A stretch of DNA of 64,000 nucleotides from Hymenobacter volaticus (lineage in GTDB: Bacteria > Bacteroidota > Bacteroidia > Cytophagales > Hymenobacteraceae): assembly GCF_022921055.1 (NCBI RefSeq), contig NZ_CP095061.1, positions 597,501 to 661,500 of the forward strand, given 5' to 3'. The notes beneath the pieces were generated by a model, which was not told the DNA's origin, did not search any database, and saw only the letters and a program-made list of their open reading frames with translations. Positions 17,289 to 25,988 of this stretch are shown here, in pieces; within the stretch, counting starts at the first letter, position 1, and the number at the start of each line of letters is the position of its first letter. The translations under genes and the position numbers were made by a program.

Positions 17289-19889
17289 ATGCTTAACACC
17301 TTCATTGGCGACGCCGGACACTTAAGTGTTATCGTGGCTTTCGTGGCGGCCACGGTGGCAGCGTATTCCTACTATATGGCGGCGCGCAACCAGCCGCTCG
17401 GGCAGTCGGACGCCAGTTGGCTCCGGATTGGCCGGGGTGCCTTCTTGGTGCATGGCGCGGCGGTAATAGCGGTTATCGTGTGCTTGTTTGGCATCATCCA
17501 CGGGCACCGCTACGAGTACTACTACGCCTGGAGCCACTCCAGCAACCACCTGCCGATCTACTATATGATTTCCTGTTTCTGGGAAGGGCAGGAGGGCAGC
17601 TTCTTGCTTTGGATATTCTGGCACGTGGTGCTTGGGTTCATTATCATGCGCTTCAACAAGTTGTGGGAAGCACCGGTAATGGCCGTGTTTGCGGGCGTGC
17701 AGCTGTTCCTAACGTCCATGATTTTGGGCGTGGTAGTGGGCGGCCTCAAGATTGGTTCTTCGCCTTTTATCCTGCTCCGCGACTTCCTAACTGACCTGCC
17801 GGTATTCAAGGTGAATCCCGACTTTGTGCCGAAAGATGGTACGGGCCTCAACGCGCTGCTCCAGAACTACTGGATGGTGATTCACCCGCCCACGTTGTTC
17901 CTCGGTTTTGCGCTTACGCTGGTGCCATTTGCTTTTGCCGTAGCGGCGCTTTGGAAAGGCGAGTTCACAAAATGGGTGAAGCCTGCTTTGCGCTGGTCGT
18001 TGGTTGGTGGCTTGGTATTGGGTGTGGGCGTGATGATGGGTGCCTATTGGGCCTACGAAACGCTCAACTTCGGTGGCTACTGGAACTGGGACCCGGTTGA
18101 AAATGCCGTGTACATTCCTTGGCTAGTGCTCGTGGCCGCTATTCACGGGTTGGTGCTCTGGAATCAGCGGCGCACGGCGCTGCGCACTTCCTTCGTGCTG
18201 GTGGTAGCTACTTTCCTCCTAATTCTCTACGCTACCTTCCTTACCCGCAGTGGCGTGCTGGGCAATGCCTCAGTGCACTCCTTCACTGACTTGGGTTTGT
18301 CGGGGCAGCTCATGATATATCTGGGCGCTTTCGTGGTGCTGGCTATTGCGTTGCTGGCAATGCGCTGGAAGCAGATTCCGGTTTCCGAGAAAGAGTTGAC
18401 CACCTATAACCCGGAGCTTTGGGTGTTTGTGGGAGCTACCGTGCTGTGCCTCGGTGCTTTCCAAGTGTTGGTTACTACGAGCATTCCGGTGTACAATGCT
18501 TTCCTAGGCTTCATTGGCATCAAGTCCAACTTAGCCTTGCCCGCCGACCAGATTGCGCACTACACCAAGATTCAGTTGTGGATGGGCGTAGGTGTTGCCT
18601 TGCTTTCGGGTTTGGCGCAGGTGATGTGGTGGCAGCGCAACGACAAAACCACTATCGTCAATTCGCTCACCAACCCGGGCGCACTGGCGCTGCTTGGTTC
18701 GGCGTTGGTTATCCTGCTGCTGCGCTACAACAAGATGAGCATTTCGCCCACCTACATCATCCTTTTGACGGCGGCGCTGTTTGGTGTGCTGGCAAACTTG
18801 GGTGTGGTACTGAAGATGCTGCTCCGCGGCGTGCAGCTTTCGGGTGGTGGCGTAGCGCACTTGGGCATTGCTCTGATGCTGCTGGGTATCCTTGGTTCGG
18901 CCGGCTATTCCAACATCATCTCGCAGAACATGTCGGGCATGGTGTACTCCAAGGAGTTTGGCGAGGAAATGAACCGTGACAACGTGCTGCTGTGGCGCAA
19001 CGATACGACTCCCATGGGCGAGTACGATGTGAGCTACACCGGCCAGTATTTTGATGTGCCCGGCGTGCCCGAGTACGTCAACAAAGATTTGCTCTTCCGT
19101 CTCGAAGACGAGTACAAAGCCCTTGCCCGCGGCGACATTAAGTTTGGCGGTAAGCAGTATTACAAGACCGGTGACTCGGTAGACATTCTGCCAGAAAACA
19201 CCTACTACCGCGTCGAGTACAAGAACCGGAAGACTGGCGAAGTATTCACGCTCTATCCCCGCGCCCAAGACAACGAGGAAATGGGTGGCTTGCTAGCTTC
19301 CCCCGACATTAAGCGTTTTGCCTCCCACGACATCTACTCGCACGTTAGTGCCGTGGCGCCCATGAAGGAGAAGGAATGGAGCGAGCTGAAAGAATACAAG
19401 CTATCGGTTGGCGACACCATTTTCCTGAACGACTACTTTGCTGTGTTCCGCGCCATTGAGCCGGCTCAGCAAACCGCCGGCCTCGGCCTCAGCAAAGACG
19501 ACTTAGCTATTCAGGCCGACATGGTTGTGTATGGCGAGAAGCAGCGACAGTACCACGCCCACCCTGTTTTCATCGTGCGGAACCGCCTGATTGGCCGTGT
19601 ACCCGATGAAATCGAGGATTTGGGTTTGCGCTTGAGTTTGAACGAGGTAGATCCTACAGCTGGCAAGTTCACTCTTGGCGTGAGCACTACTCAGAAGGAC
19701 TACATCATTCTGAAGGCGATAGAGAAGCCGTTCATCAACCTGCTCTGGAGTGGCACGTTGCTGATGGCCGCTGGCTTTGGTCTGGCATTGCGCAAAAAGA
19801 AAACCAAGCGTGAGCCCGTCGAGGAAATCACACCTCAGCCCGCAGTTCGAGCAACCAAAAAGGCTCGTCCCGCTCAGCGAGTGGCATAA
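17289..19889 (+). CDS. ccmF: Heme lyase CcmF (CcsA/CcmF family)
   Basis: 866-aa polytopic membrane protein that ligates heme from CcmE to apocytochrome c. The WWD motif is at about residues 258-275 (FGGYWNWDPVENAVYIPW), with conserved His segments nearby (MVIHPPTLFLGF and SVHSFTDLGLSG). It is longer than the ~650-aa enterobacterial protein because of a large periplasmic insert (~560-810) before the last helix, as in other Bacteroidota. The C-terminal tail after the helix is basic. It is the last gene of the operon and is followed by a strong terminator. Confidence 0.95.
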   Translation: MLNTFIGDAGHLSVIVAFVAATVAAYSYYMAARNQPLGQSDASWLRIGRGAFLVHGAAVIAVIVCLFGIIHGHRYEYYYAWSHSSNHLPIYYMISCFWEGQEGSFLLWIFWHVVLGFIIMRFNKLWEAPVMAVFAGVQLFLTSMILGVVVGGLKIGSSPFILLRDFLTDLPVFKVNPDFVPKDGTGLNALLQNYWMVIHPPTLFLGFALTLVPFAFAVAALWKGEFTKWVKPALRWSLVGGLVLGVGVMMGAYWAYETLNFGGYWNWDPVENAVYIPWLVLVAAIHGLVLWNQRRTALRTSFVLVVATFLLILYATFLTRSGVLGNASVHSFTDLGLSGQLMIYLGAFVVLAIALLAMRWKQIPVSEKELTTYNPELWVFVGATVLCLGAFQVLVTTSIPVYNAFLGFIGIKSNLALPADQIAHYTKIQLWMGVGVALLSGLAQVMWWQRNDKTTIVNSLTNPGALALLGSALVILLLRYNKMSISPTYIILLTAALFGVLANLGVVLKMLLRGVQLSGGGVAHLGIALMLLGILGSAGYSNIISQNMSGMVYSKEFGEEMNRDNVLLWRNDTTPMGEYDVSYTGQYFDVPGVPEYVNKDLLFRLEDEYKALARGDIKFGGKQYYKTGDSVDILPENTYYRVEYKNRKTGEVFTLYPRAQDNEEMGGLLASPDIKRFASHDIYSHVSAVAPMKEKEWSELKEYKLSVGDTIFLNDYFAVFRAIEPAQQTAGLGLSKDDLAIQADMVVYGEKQRQYHAHPVFIVRNRLIGRVPDEIEDLGLRLSLNEVDPTAGKFTLGVSTTQKDYIILKAIEKPFINLLWSGTLLMAAGFGLALRKKKTKREPVEEITPQPAVRATKKARPAQRVA

Positions 19890-19905
19890 AGGTTATTAGT
19901 ACACG

Positions 19906-19936
19906 AAAAAGGGCAGCCTAGTGGCTGCCCTTTTTT
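19906..19936. terminator. Bidirectional terminator between ccmF and a T9SS cargo gene
   Basis: Hairpin AAAAAGGGCAGCC / GGCTGCCCTTTTT with a 4-nt loop, between two convergent genes (stops at 19889 and 19957). A/T tracts on both sides suit both strands. Confidence 0.87.
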
Positions 19937-19956
19937 GTTGGTTGCTTCCAAGCGTT

Positions 19957-22008
19957 CTATTTAGCAAGCACGAGTTGGCGCGTCGTAAAGTCGCTGCCAG
20001 TCTGCACCTTAAGCAGGTACAGGCCGTTGGCTAGGCTGGAAAGATTTAGCTCGTTGGTAAAGTTGTCTTTGAGGCGGGCCGTATGCACTACTTGACCGAG
20101 TTGGTTGATAACGGTAGCGTTAAGCTGTCCTTTGGCATTGGCACCCTGCACAGCTAGCCTCACGAGGCCAGTTGCGGGATTCGGATACATCTCTACCGCG
20201 CGGCTCAATGCTGCCGACGTACCTAATGCACCACCAGTAACCACAGCTTCAATCATGAAGCGGCCCAAATCAACCTCATCTGTTACGTCTTGCGGTGTGC
20301 CACCATTAATATCCACGAAATAAAAATTGCCAGTTCGGGTTGGCTCCTCACTTTGGAGCCCTAGTGGGTAAAAAGGAGCTGTATTATTAGTAGTAGCTAA
20401 TGCAAGCCCAACATAGAATTCACCAACAGCTATCGGAACGGGCGTTGTGAGCGTGAAGGTTTTGTAGGTGCCTATGTCACCAGCTTGAATTGTATAATCG
20501 GTTGTGCGACCTAAAACCGCTCCGGTGCTGCTGAGTACTGCAGCATAAACGGTACGGCCAACCGATGTATTAGCTGTTCCTGGGGAATCGTCTGCAAGAT
20601 GAACTTTCACTGCCGTAACTGTGCGAGCTATGCTGGCGGTGTATTTTGTGGCTAGAATACCCGCACTAGCATTGTCCAAAGTATCTGCCAGCCCTCCACC
20701 GCCATTAGTTGCCAGTATGTTTGGTTCGGCTGCTGAATACGTATCGTTTGTTACAATTTGTGTGATTGTTTGCGAGTTATTCAAGGCCGAACCATCAGCT
20801 GGTACTGAGACAGTAATCGTGTTGTTGCCAACCGCTGAAGGAGTAAAAGCACCAAAAGAAACAACAGTATAATATCCTGGAGGTAGGCTAGGTATAATTG
20901 TGGCGTTAGTGAAGGTATTAGCACCTGTCACGTTGATCGTAACGGCGCGATTAGTTATAGTTGCCGTGCCAGTGTTGCTAACAACGGCTTGTATCACTTG
21001 CGAATTGTTAGTTGGAGTTTTACCTAGTGAGTATATAAGCTCTACAGCTGCATCATCAGCAGGCGCTACTCGGAATCGATAAGTTCTACCGGCGTCTGGC
21101 AGGAAGGTGTTGCGGATGAAGTGACCAGCTAAGCCTTGCCCTACCACGTTAGTGAAAACAGTGGTGTTCCAGGCTTGTGTACTAGCCTTATAAAGTAGGC
21201 TAAGTTCCGCTAGATCAGCTTCAGTAATTTGGGTGCCGCTGCTAAGCTGATTGCCTTTCAAGCCAATGAGAAACGGCTGGCCGAGTGCAGCGCTCGTTGT
21301 GGCGGTCCAGGTACCATACACAAACTCAACTGTATTGGTCCCTTCATACAGTTTGATCTGAAACTGCATGGTGGCAAATTGAGGGTTTATAGGCGTGCCA
21401 CCAGGATTAGATGTAGCCTTATCACGCAGGTTCTTGAATTGAATAGTACACACTTGGCTGCCAGGAGCTCCTGATGTCGCAACCCGAAATTCAGTAGGGT
21501 TAGTTGCTTGATTGGCTGCTCCCTGCAAATCAACATTTGAAGCTGGCGCAATGATGTTGGCATCGGTAGAGTTCAAAAGCACTTCTATATCGTTCGCAGC
21601 AGTAGGGGCTACCGCGCCTAACTTGATAAAGCCGTTAGTATTAAGAACAAATTGAGTGAAAGAAGCACCGTTATAGGAGAAGGAGAACCCAATATTCTGG
21701 GCAGCTGAGTTAGCATCGTCCGTATTAGCAGTGCTGATAACTGTGCCATTGGTGCCTAGGTCAGTATAAGTGCCCGCCACATTTTGTCCTTGATTGGACA
21801 GGTAGGGATTAGAAGATACCCGAGCAGCTATGTTTGGGCGGGGCGATACTACCTGCTTAAGACGATTGATCGGTAAGTGGTCCTGCGTTTGCGATAAGCG
21901 GTTAGGCGCTTTTGACAAGCGGTTTTGCGCTTGGCCTGTTGCTGCGCTAGCTGCCAGCAGTGCCGTTAGAGCTAGCTTGCGCCAAAGCCCAATGTGCAAA
22001 TTTGCCAT
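19957..22008 (-). CDS. Secreted protein with type A T9SS sorting domain
   Basis: 683 aa with a signal peptide (LALTALLAASAATGQAQ). The N-terminal half contains a beta-rich domain seen in Bacteroidota surface proteins (NIGFSFSYNGASFTQFVLNT). The middle has Ala/Thr/Asn-rich Ig-like segments. The C-terminal ~80 residues are a type A sorting domain (VEMYPNPATGLVRL...NELNLSSLANGLYLLKV...RQLVLAK), the export signal read by the type IX system and cut by PorU. It is thus a likely client of the PorU/PorV pair at 2-7 kb. The specific function is unknown: I see no enzyme motif. Confidence 0.85.
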   Translation of the reverse strand: MANLHIGLWRKLALTALLAASAATGQAQNRLSKAPNRLSQTQDHLPINRLKQVVSPRPNIAARVSSNPYLSNQGQNVAGTYTDLGTNGTVISTANTDDANSAAQNIGFSFSYNGASFTQFVLNTNGFIKLGAVAPTAANDIEVLLNSTDANIIAPASNVDLQGAANQATNPTEFRVATSGAPGSQVCTIQFKNLRDKATSNPGGTPINPQFATMQFQIKLYEGTNTVEFVYGTWTATTSAALGQPFLIGLKGNQLSSGTQITEADLAELSLLYKASTQAWNTTVFTNVVGQGLAGHFIRNTFLPDAGRTYRFRVAPADDAAVELIYSLGKTPTNNSQVIQAVVSNTGTATITNRAVTINVTGANTFTNATIIPSLPPGYYTVVSFGAFTPSAVGNNTITVSVPADGSALNNSQTITQIVTNDTYSAAEPNILATNGGGGLADTLDNASAGILATKYTASIARTVTAVKVHLADDSPGTANTSVGRTVYAAVLSSTGAVLGRTTDYTIQAGDIGTYKTFTLTTPVPIAVGEFYVGLALATTNNTAPFYPLGLQSEEPTRTGNFYFVDINGGTPQDVTDEVDLGRFMIEAVVTGGALGTSAALSRAVEMYPNPATGLVRLAVQGANAKGQLNATVINQLGQVVHTARLKDNFTNELNLSSLANGLYLLKVQTGSDFTTRQLVLAK

Positions 22009-22205
22009 TATGTAGAGATTTGAAATTGAGAATGAGTTTTAGAGTTCGACTAATGGACATACGAGTAAAGCAACATAGCGTAGCATCCTCAGCCCCTCAA
22101 GTTGCTGTTTTATCTTGAGAAGATACTAAGCTACGGCGGTAATATCCTTCTCTACCTACGTTCTTTGGTCTTCTGACTTCCCCTGTTTCCGCTAGCCTAT
22201 AACAA

Positions 22206-23042
22206 ATGACTACACCTGCAGCCTCTTCTTTTCGCATTGTTCTGCTTGGGGCCGGTCGGGTGGCCAGTCAACTTGGGCTGGCAGTGGTCCAAGTGGGTCA
22301 CCAAGTACCGTACGTTTGGAGCCGTACTAGCAACTCAGCGGCAGCGTTGGCGGCTACATTGCCCGGCGCTGAGGTACTACCCGACCTAAACTTAACGGCC
22401 GTGCCCCCCGCCGATGTTTACCTGCTTGCCGTTTCTGATGCAGCAGTGCCCGCCGTTCTTGCACAGGCCCAATTTCCGAAGGGCGCCATTGTAGCGCATA
22501 CGTCAGGGGCCGTGCCGCTCGCCGTCTTCCATGACACCCCAGATGTGCAGGGTGGGGTGTTCTATCCACTTCAGACCTTCAGTGTAGGCCGTATCTTGGA
22601 TTGGCAAACAGTACCCCTGTGTATTGAGGCAGCTACGCCTACCGCCGAAGCTACGCTGCTAGCGCTGGCGCGTACTCTGAGCGCGAGTGTGCAGCGCATC
22701 GATACGGCGCAACGGCAGCTAATGCACTTGGCGGCTGTATTCGCCTGCAACTTTTCCAATCACCTTTTTGGTGTCAGTCATGCGTTGTTGCAGCAGCAGC
22801 AATTGCCTCTGGCGTTGCTGGGACCTCTTATTCACGAAACAGTGGAGAAGGCGCTTGCTAATCCGCCCTTTACGGTGCAAACGGGTCCTGCTGCCCGTCA
22901 GGATGAGCCAACCTTGGCCCGCCACCGGGAGGCACTAACGGCATATCCCGAGTGGCTTGCGTTGTATAATGTGCTGAGTAATAGTATAAAACAGCAGCAG
23001 ATGGGAGGTTCGCTAAACAACCAAGGGGGGGAAGAGCTTTGA
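22206..23042 (+). CDS. Rossmann-like / DUF2520 dehydrogenase-type protein
   Basis: 278 aa. The N-terminus has an NAD(P)-binding fold (FRIVLLGAGRVASQLGLAVVQVG). The C-terminal half is an all-helical domain with HLAAVFACNFSNHLFGVSHALL, characteristic of the DUF2520 proteins that resemble pyrroline-5-carboxylate and 3-hydroxyisobutyrate dehydrogenases. The reaction is not established. It precedes a ferredoxin gene by 60 bp, but the best promoter-like sequence for that gene lies at the end of this one, so the two may be expressed separately. Confidence 0.83.
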   Translation: MTTPAASSFRIVLLGAGRVASQLGLAVVQVGHQVPYVWSRTSNSAAALAATLPGAEVLPDLNLTAVPPADVYLLAVSDAAVPAVLAQAQFPKGAIVAHTSGAVPLAVFHDTPDVQGGVFYPLQTFSVGRILDWQTVPLCIEAATPTAEATLLALARTLSASVQRIDTAQRQLMHLAAVFACNFSNHLFGVSHALLQQQQLPLALLGPLIHETVEKALANPPFTVQTGPAARQDEPTLARHREALTAYPEWLALYNVLSNSIKQQQMGGSLNNQGGEEL

Positions 23043-23068
23043 ATCGGGGACAGGCATGCGTACCTTCG
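23038..23068 (+). promoter_or_regulatory. Candidate promoter of the ferredoxin gene
   Basis: TTTG at 23038-23041, 19 nt of spacer, then TACCTTCG at 23061-23068. This matches the Bacteroidota pattern TTTG-N19-TAnnTTTG with one mismatch. It overlaps the stop codon of the DUF2520 gene and lies 34 nt before the chosen GTG start at 23103. Confidence 0.45.
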
Positions 23069-23102
23069 CCCCCTCAATTTTGCCTTGTTTGAAGATCCCT
23101 TC

Positions 23103-23435
23103 GTGAAAGCTGTCAACATTACCTTCCAATTTCAAGACGGCCAGCCAGCCCAAACCCACGTTGCTGCCGAAGGCGAATCGGTTCTGGACGTCGCCCTTAA
23201 CAATGGTATCCAACTCCAACATAACTGTGGTGGGGTGTGTGGCTGTAGTACTTGCCACGTGTATGTACTACAAGGAGAGGATGAGCTACCCGAAATCAGC
23301 GACAAAGAGGAAGACTTCATTGATCGGGCCGTAAATCCGCGTATTAATTCGCGTTTGGGCTGTCAGTGTGTAGTGCAGGCTACCACCCAGGACTTGGTCA
23401 TTCTTATTCCTCCGCAGGAGTTTTTGGGGCATTAA
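23103..23435 (+). CDS. 2Fe-2S ferredoxin, adrenodoxin type
   Basis: 110 aa from the GTG at 23103. A TTG at 23085 would add six residues. The cluster ligands are C42-x5-C48-x2-C51 and C87 (NCGGVCGCSTCH and RLGCQC). Two extra cysteines (C46, C89) sit close by. The pattern and the segment ISDKEEDFIDRAV place it with the ISC-associated ferredoxins that donate electrons to iron-sulfur assembly. This agrees with iscX being the next gene, 96 bp downstream. Confidence 0.92.
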   Translation: MKAVNITFQFQDGQPAQTHVAAEGESVLDVALNNGIQLQHNCGGVCGCSTCHVYVLQGEDELPEISDKEEDFIDRAVNPRINSRLGCQCVVQATTQDLVILIPPQEFLGH

Positions 23436-23531
23436 TTAAAATTCAATAGCTGAACTGCTGAATGGTTGCTCAATCGATGAGCGGCTAGAACAAGCAACAT
23501 TCAGCTGTTTAACCATTCAATAATTCAAGAA

Positions 23532-23771
23532 ATGGCCCACTTTGAGCCCCCCATACATTGGAATGACCACGAAGACGTGGCCATTGCTCTCTACGAAAAG
23601 TTCGGTGACGATTTCACGGAGGCAAAAATCTACCGGATTCGCTTCACAGAGCTGCTAGACTGGGTACTGAGCTTGCCCAACTTTGCCGGCACCAAGGAGG
23701 AAGCCAACGAAGGCCACTTAGAGCAAATTCAGGCCAAGTGGGTGTATGAGTGGCGCGACAACCAGAAATAA
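23532..23771 (+). CDS. iscX: Fe-S assembly protein IscX
   Basis: 79 aa, the normal length of IscX (YfhJ). It is a small acidic all-helical protein that binds the cysteine desulfurase IscS and iron and modulates cluster assembly. The conserved pattern is visible: WNDHEDVAIALYEKFGDD, then TELLDWVLSLPNF, then LEQIQAKWVYEW near the end. The rest of the isc operon (iscS, iscU, hscA) is not in the window, so the ferredoxin-iscX pair is detached from it here. Confidence 0.93.
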   Translation: MAHFEPPIHWNDHEDVAIALYEKFGDDFTEAKIYRIRFTELLDWVLSLPNFAGTKEEANEGHLEQIQAKWVYEWRDNQK

Positions 23772-23813
23772 TAGTCGCTCTTGAAATCAAAAACTGCCAT
23801 TTGAGCAGCCAAA

Positions 23814-23886
23814 AAAGACCTTTTAGCCGACAGCATCATAATTTCAATTCGAGATTATAGTGCTTCTCATCGGCTGAAAGGTCTTT
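23814..23886. repeat. Long imperfect inverted repeat between iscX and the KdsC-like gene
   Basis: Two 17-nt arms (AAAGACCTTTTAGCCGA at 23814-23830 and TCGGCTGAAAGGTCTTT at 23870-23886) pair in 16 of 17 positions, plus one G-U pair, around a 39-nt AT-rich loop. It may end the iscX transcript or structure the leader of the downstream gene. The large loop is unusual for a terminator. Confidence 0.6.
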
Positions 23887-23930
23887 CTTGTTGTATACTT
23901 CCTGCCTTCCTTTTCTCTCTGCTTTCGCTT

Positions 23931-24419
23931 ATGGTGCCCGACTTATCTACTATAAAGGCTTTTATTTTCGATGTGGACGGCGTGCTAACCGATGGTAGGT
24001 TACTGGCTCTCAACTCGGGCGAGCAAGCGCGTACTTTTCACATCCGCGACGGCTACGCCATTCGACACGCGCTCAAGAAAGGATACCGCATTGCAATTAT
24101 CTCGGGCCGGGAAGAAGAAGGAGTGCGCAAGCGGTTGGAATCATTGGATGTGCTCGACATCTTCTTGGGAGTAGATGACAAGATGAAGATCTTCAACAAC
24201 TACATCAACACCTACCGCCTCGACCCGAGCTGTATTGCCTATATGGGCGACGACATGCCCGATGTAGAGGTGATGCGCCGGTGCGCGTTAGCCGCCTGCC
24301 CCGCCGATGCCGCCACCGACGTGCTGGCTATCAGCAACTACATAACCGAAAAGCCCGGCGGCTATGGCGCCGTGCGCGAGCTGCTAGAAGCCGTGATGAA
24401 GACTCAGAAAACCTGGTAG
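23931..24419 (+). CDS. kdsC: KdsC-like HAD phosphatase (KDO-8-phosphate phosphatase)
   Basis: 162 aa, a compact HAD-superfamily C0 phosphatase of the KdsC type that hydrolyses 3-deoxy-D-manno-octulosonate 8-phosphate in LPS core synthesis. All HAD motifs are present: DVDGVLTDG (D14, D16), ISGR (58-60), a conserved Lys region and YMGDDMPD (D107, D108). Cap-less size and the C-terminal KPGGYGAVRELLE segment are typical of KdsC tetramers. No kdsA/kdsB is nearby. The next genes are a cold-shock protein and a prenyltransferase. Confidence 0.9.
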   Translation: MVPDLSTIKAFIFDVDGVLTDGRLLALNSGEQARTFHIRDGYAIRHALKKGYRIAIISGREEEGVRKRLESLDVLDIFLGVDDKMKIFNNYINTYRLDPSCIAYMGDDMPDVEVMRRCALAACPADAATDVLAISNYITEKPGGYGAVRELLEAVMKTQKTW

Positions 24420-24473
24420 TTAATTGCTATTTAGCTCGTTCATTGGGGGCGATAAAGCCTATTCCAAGCCGGG

Positions 24474-24503
24474 TTGCGCTTTTCCTAATTACCTCTATCT
24501 TTA
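24474..24503 (+). promoter_or_regulatory. Candidate promoter of the cold-shock gene
   Basis: TTG at 24474-24476, 19-nt spacer, TATCTTTA at 24496-24503 (7 of 8 with the conserved positions of TAnnTTTG). It lies 34 nt before the csp ATG, which leaves a short leader rich in T. Confidence 0.45.
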
Positions 24504-24537
24504 CCCAACCAACTTATTCACCATTTTTTTTTATTAC

Positions 24538-24732
24538 ATGAAAACAGGAACCGTAAAATTCTATAATGAGTCGAAGGGCTACGGCTTCATTACAGATGAC
24601 GAGACGAAGGAAGATTTCTTCGTTCACGTGACGGGCCTTAACGGGGGCCAGATCCAACAAAACGACCGAGTGGAATTTGATACGCAGGAAGGTCGCAAGG
24701 GCGTAAATGCCGTCAATGTGAAGCGCGTATAA
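24538..24732 (+). CDS. Cold-shock domain protein (CspA family)
   Basis: 64-aa single cold-shock domain, an RNA/ssDNA chaperone. The RNP1 motif KGYGFIT (13-19) and the RNP2 motif DFFVHVT (26-32) are intact. The ATG at 24538 gives the standard start MKTGTVKFYN. Upstream in-frame codons lie before the promoter-like element and are not likely starts. A terminator follows 30 nt after the stop, so this is probably a single-gene transcript. Confidence 0.95.
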   Translation: MKTGTVKFYNESKGYGFITDDETKEDFFVHVTGLNGGQIQQNDRVEFDTQEGRKGVNAVNVKRV

Positions 24733-24762
24733 GCTTCGGCTCTTTGCTTATTTTGCATTCTG

Positions 24763-24796
24763 GAAAGCCTCTCCAAAACTGGAGAGGCTTTCTTTC
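24763..24796 (+). terminator. Terminator after the cold-shock gene
   Basis: Hairpin GAAAGCCTCTCC / GGAGAGGCTTTC with a 6-nt loop and a T-rich tail. The stem core (AAGCCTCTCC) recurs in the terminator at 61005. Confidence 0.85.
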
Positions 24797-24903
24797 TACT
24801 ATTTACTATTTGTAGGGCCCTACGGGCACATTGTAAGTTAATTAGGCGTTATCTTTTTATTAGCTGAGGATTTTCTGAGTCCCTGTTTCTCGCTTATTGC
24901 GCT

Positions 24904-25854
24904 ATGGCTATGCCGTCTGTTTTCTCCTTTTTCACTACGGCAGCGGCTAAGCCAGTTAAGGCAAATGGCGACACAGACAAGCCTATTGCGCATTTGCGGC
25001 CTATTGCGCGCCTAATTCGGCTTCCCAATCTGCTCATCATGCTGTTGTGCTTGGTGTTGGTGCGCTCAGGGCTGCTGCATCCGACTATGCCGGTAGCTAC
25101 TCTGCTCGATTGGCGCTTTGGTCTGCTGGTGCTCTCCACGCTCTGCGTAGGAGCCGCCGGCTACATCATCAACGACTATTACGACGTCAAAATAGATGCC
25201 ATCAACCGGCCCGGACGGCTGGTGGTGGGGCGCGTAGTGAACCGGCGGCGGGCTATGCTGGCGCATCTGCTGCTGTCGGGGCTGGGCGTGGGTATTGCCG
25301 GGGCGCTTTCGTCGTTGCTGGGCTTGGTGACGCTGGGGTCGGCGGCCTTACTGTGGGGCTATTCGGTCCGGTTCAAGCGGGTGGCGCTGGTCGGTAATCT
25401 GAGCATTGCCATGCTTACGGCCGCGCTGGTCTTGTTGCCCGAACTTCAACTGCGTACCGACAACAGCAAGGTATGGGTGTACGCGCTAGCGGCTTTTCTG
25501 CTGACAGTGGTCCGGGAGATAGTGAAGGATGTAGAAGACATGCGCGGCGACGCGCAACATGACTGCCGTACACTGCCTATTGTGTGGGGAGTGGCGCGTA
25601 CCAAATGGGTGGCCGGTTTCTTTCTGGGGTGCCTGATGCTGTTGGTAGCGGGGGCTAGCTTTGAAGCATTACGCAATGGGCCTCTCTTGCTCGGGCTATG
25701 GTTGCTTGTGCTGGTGCTCGGGCCGCTGCTGGCTTTGGCGCGCTTGCTGTGGAGGGCCGATCGGCGGCGTCATTTCACTAAACTTAGCACTTGGTGCAAG
25801 GCTATTATGTTGGCGGGGGTCCTCTCTATGCTGTTGGTGGCGGTAGTTGGGTAA
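24904..25854 (+). CDS. UbiA-family prenyltransferase
   Basis: 316 aa with about eight to nine membrane helices. Both aspartate-rich prenyl-diphosphate/Mg motifs of the UbiA superfamily are present: NDYYDVKID (N90-D98) and REIVKDVEDMRGD (~199-211). The second motif and the absence of aromatic-substrate features point to the geranylgeranylglycerol-phosphate geranylgeranyltransferase-like group of Bacteroidota. The actual acceptor is unknown. The gene stands alone between the csp terminator and an outer-membrane protein gene. Confidence 0.87.
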   Translation: MAMPSVFSFFTTAAAKPVKANGDTDKPIAHLRPIARLIRLPNLLIMLLCLVLVRSGLLHPTMPVATLLDWRFGLLVLSTLCVGAAGYIINDYYDVKIDAINRPGRLVVGRVVNRRRAMLAHLLLSGLGVGIAGALSSLLGLVTLGSAALLWGYSVRFKRVALVGNLSIAMLTAALVLLPELQLRTDNSKVWVYALAAFLLTVVREIVKDVEDMRGDAQHDCRTLPIVWGVARTKWVAGFFLGCLMLLVAGASFEALRNGPLLLGLWLLVLVLGPLLALARLLWRADRRRHFTKLSTWCKAIMLAGVLSMLLVAVVG

Positions 25855-25988
25855 AACCGTAGCAGGTGCTGTTGCGTTAGAATAGAAATCGAGCTTAATA
25901 GGAGCTAAGCTGCTTACAGAGGTTCTGCTGTAGGAGCTGGCTATAGACGGTGAAGCTCATTCCTTATTCTTTCTTTCCTGAAGCCTGT

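Noticed and set aside
18531..19268. Long minus-strand frame opposite ccmF (245 codons)
   Set aside because: It is antisense to a well-supported gene, His/Gln/Val-rich as expected from the opposite strand, and has no family-like segments.
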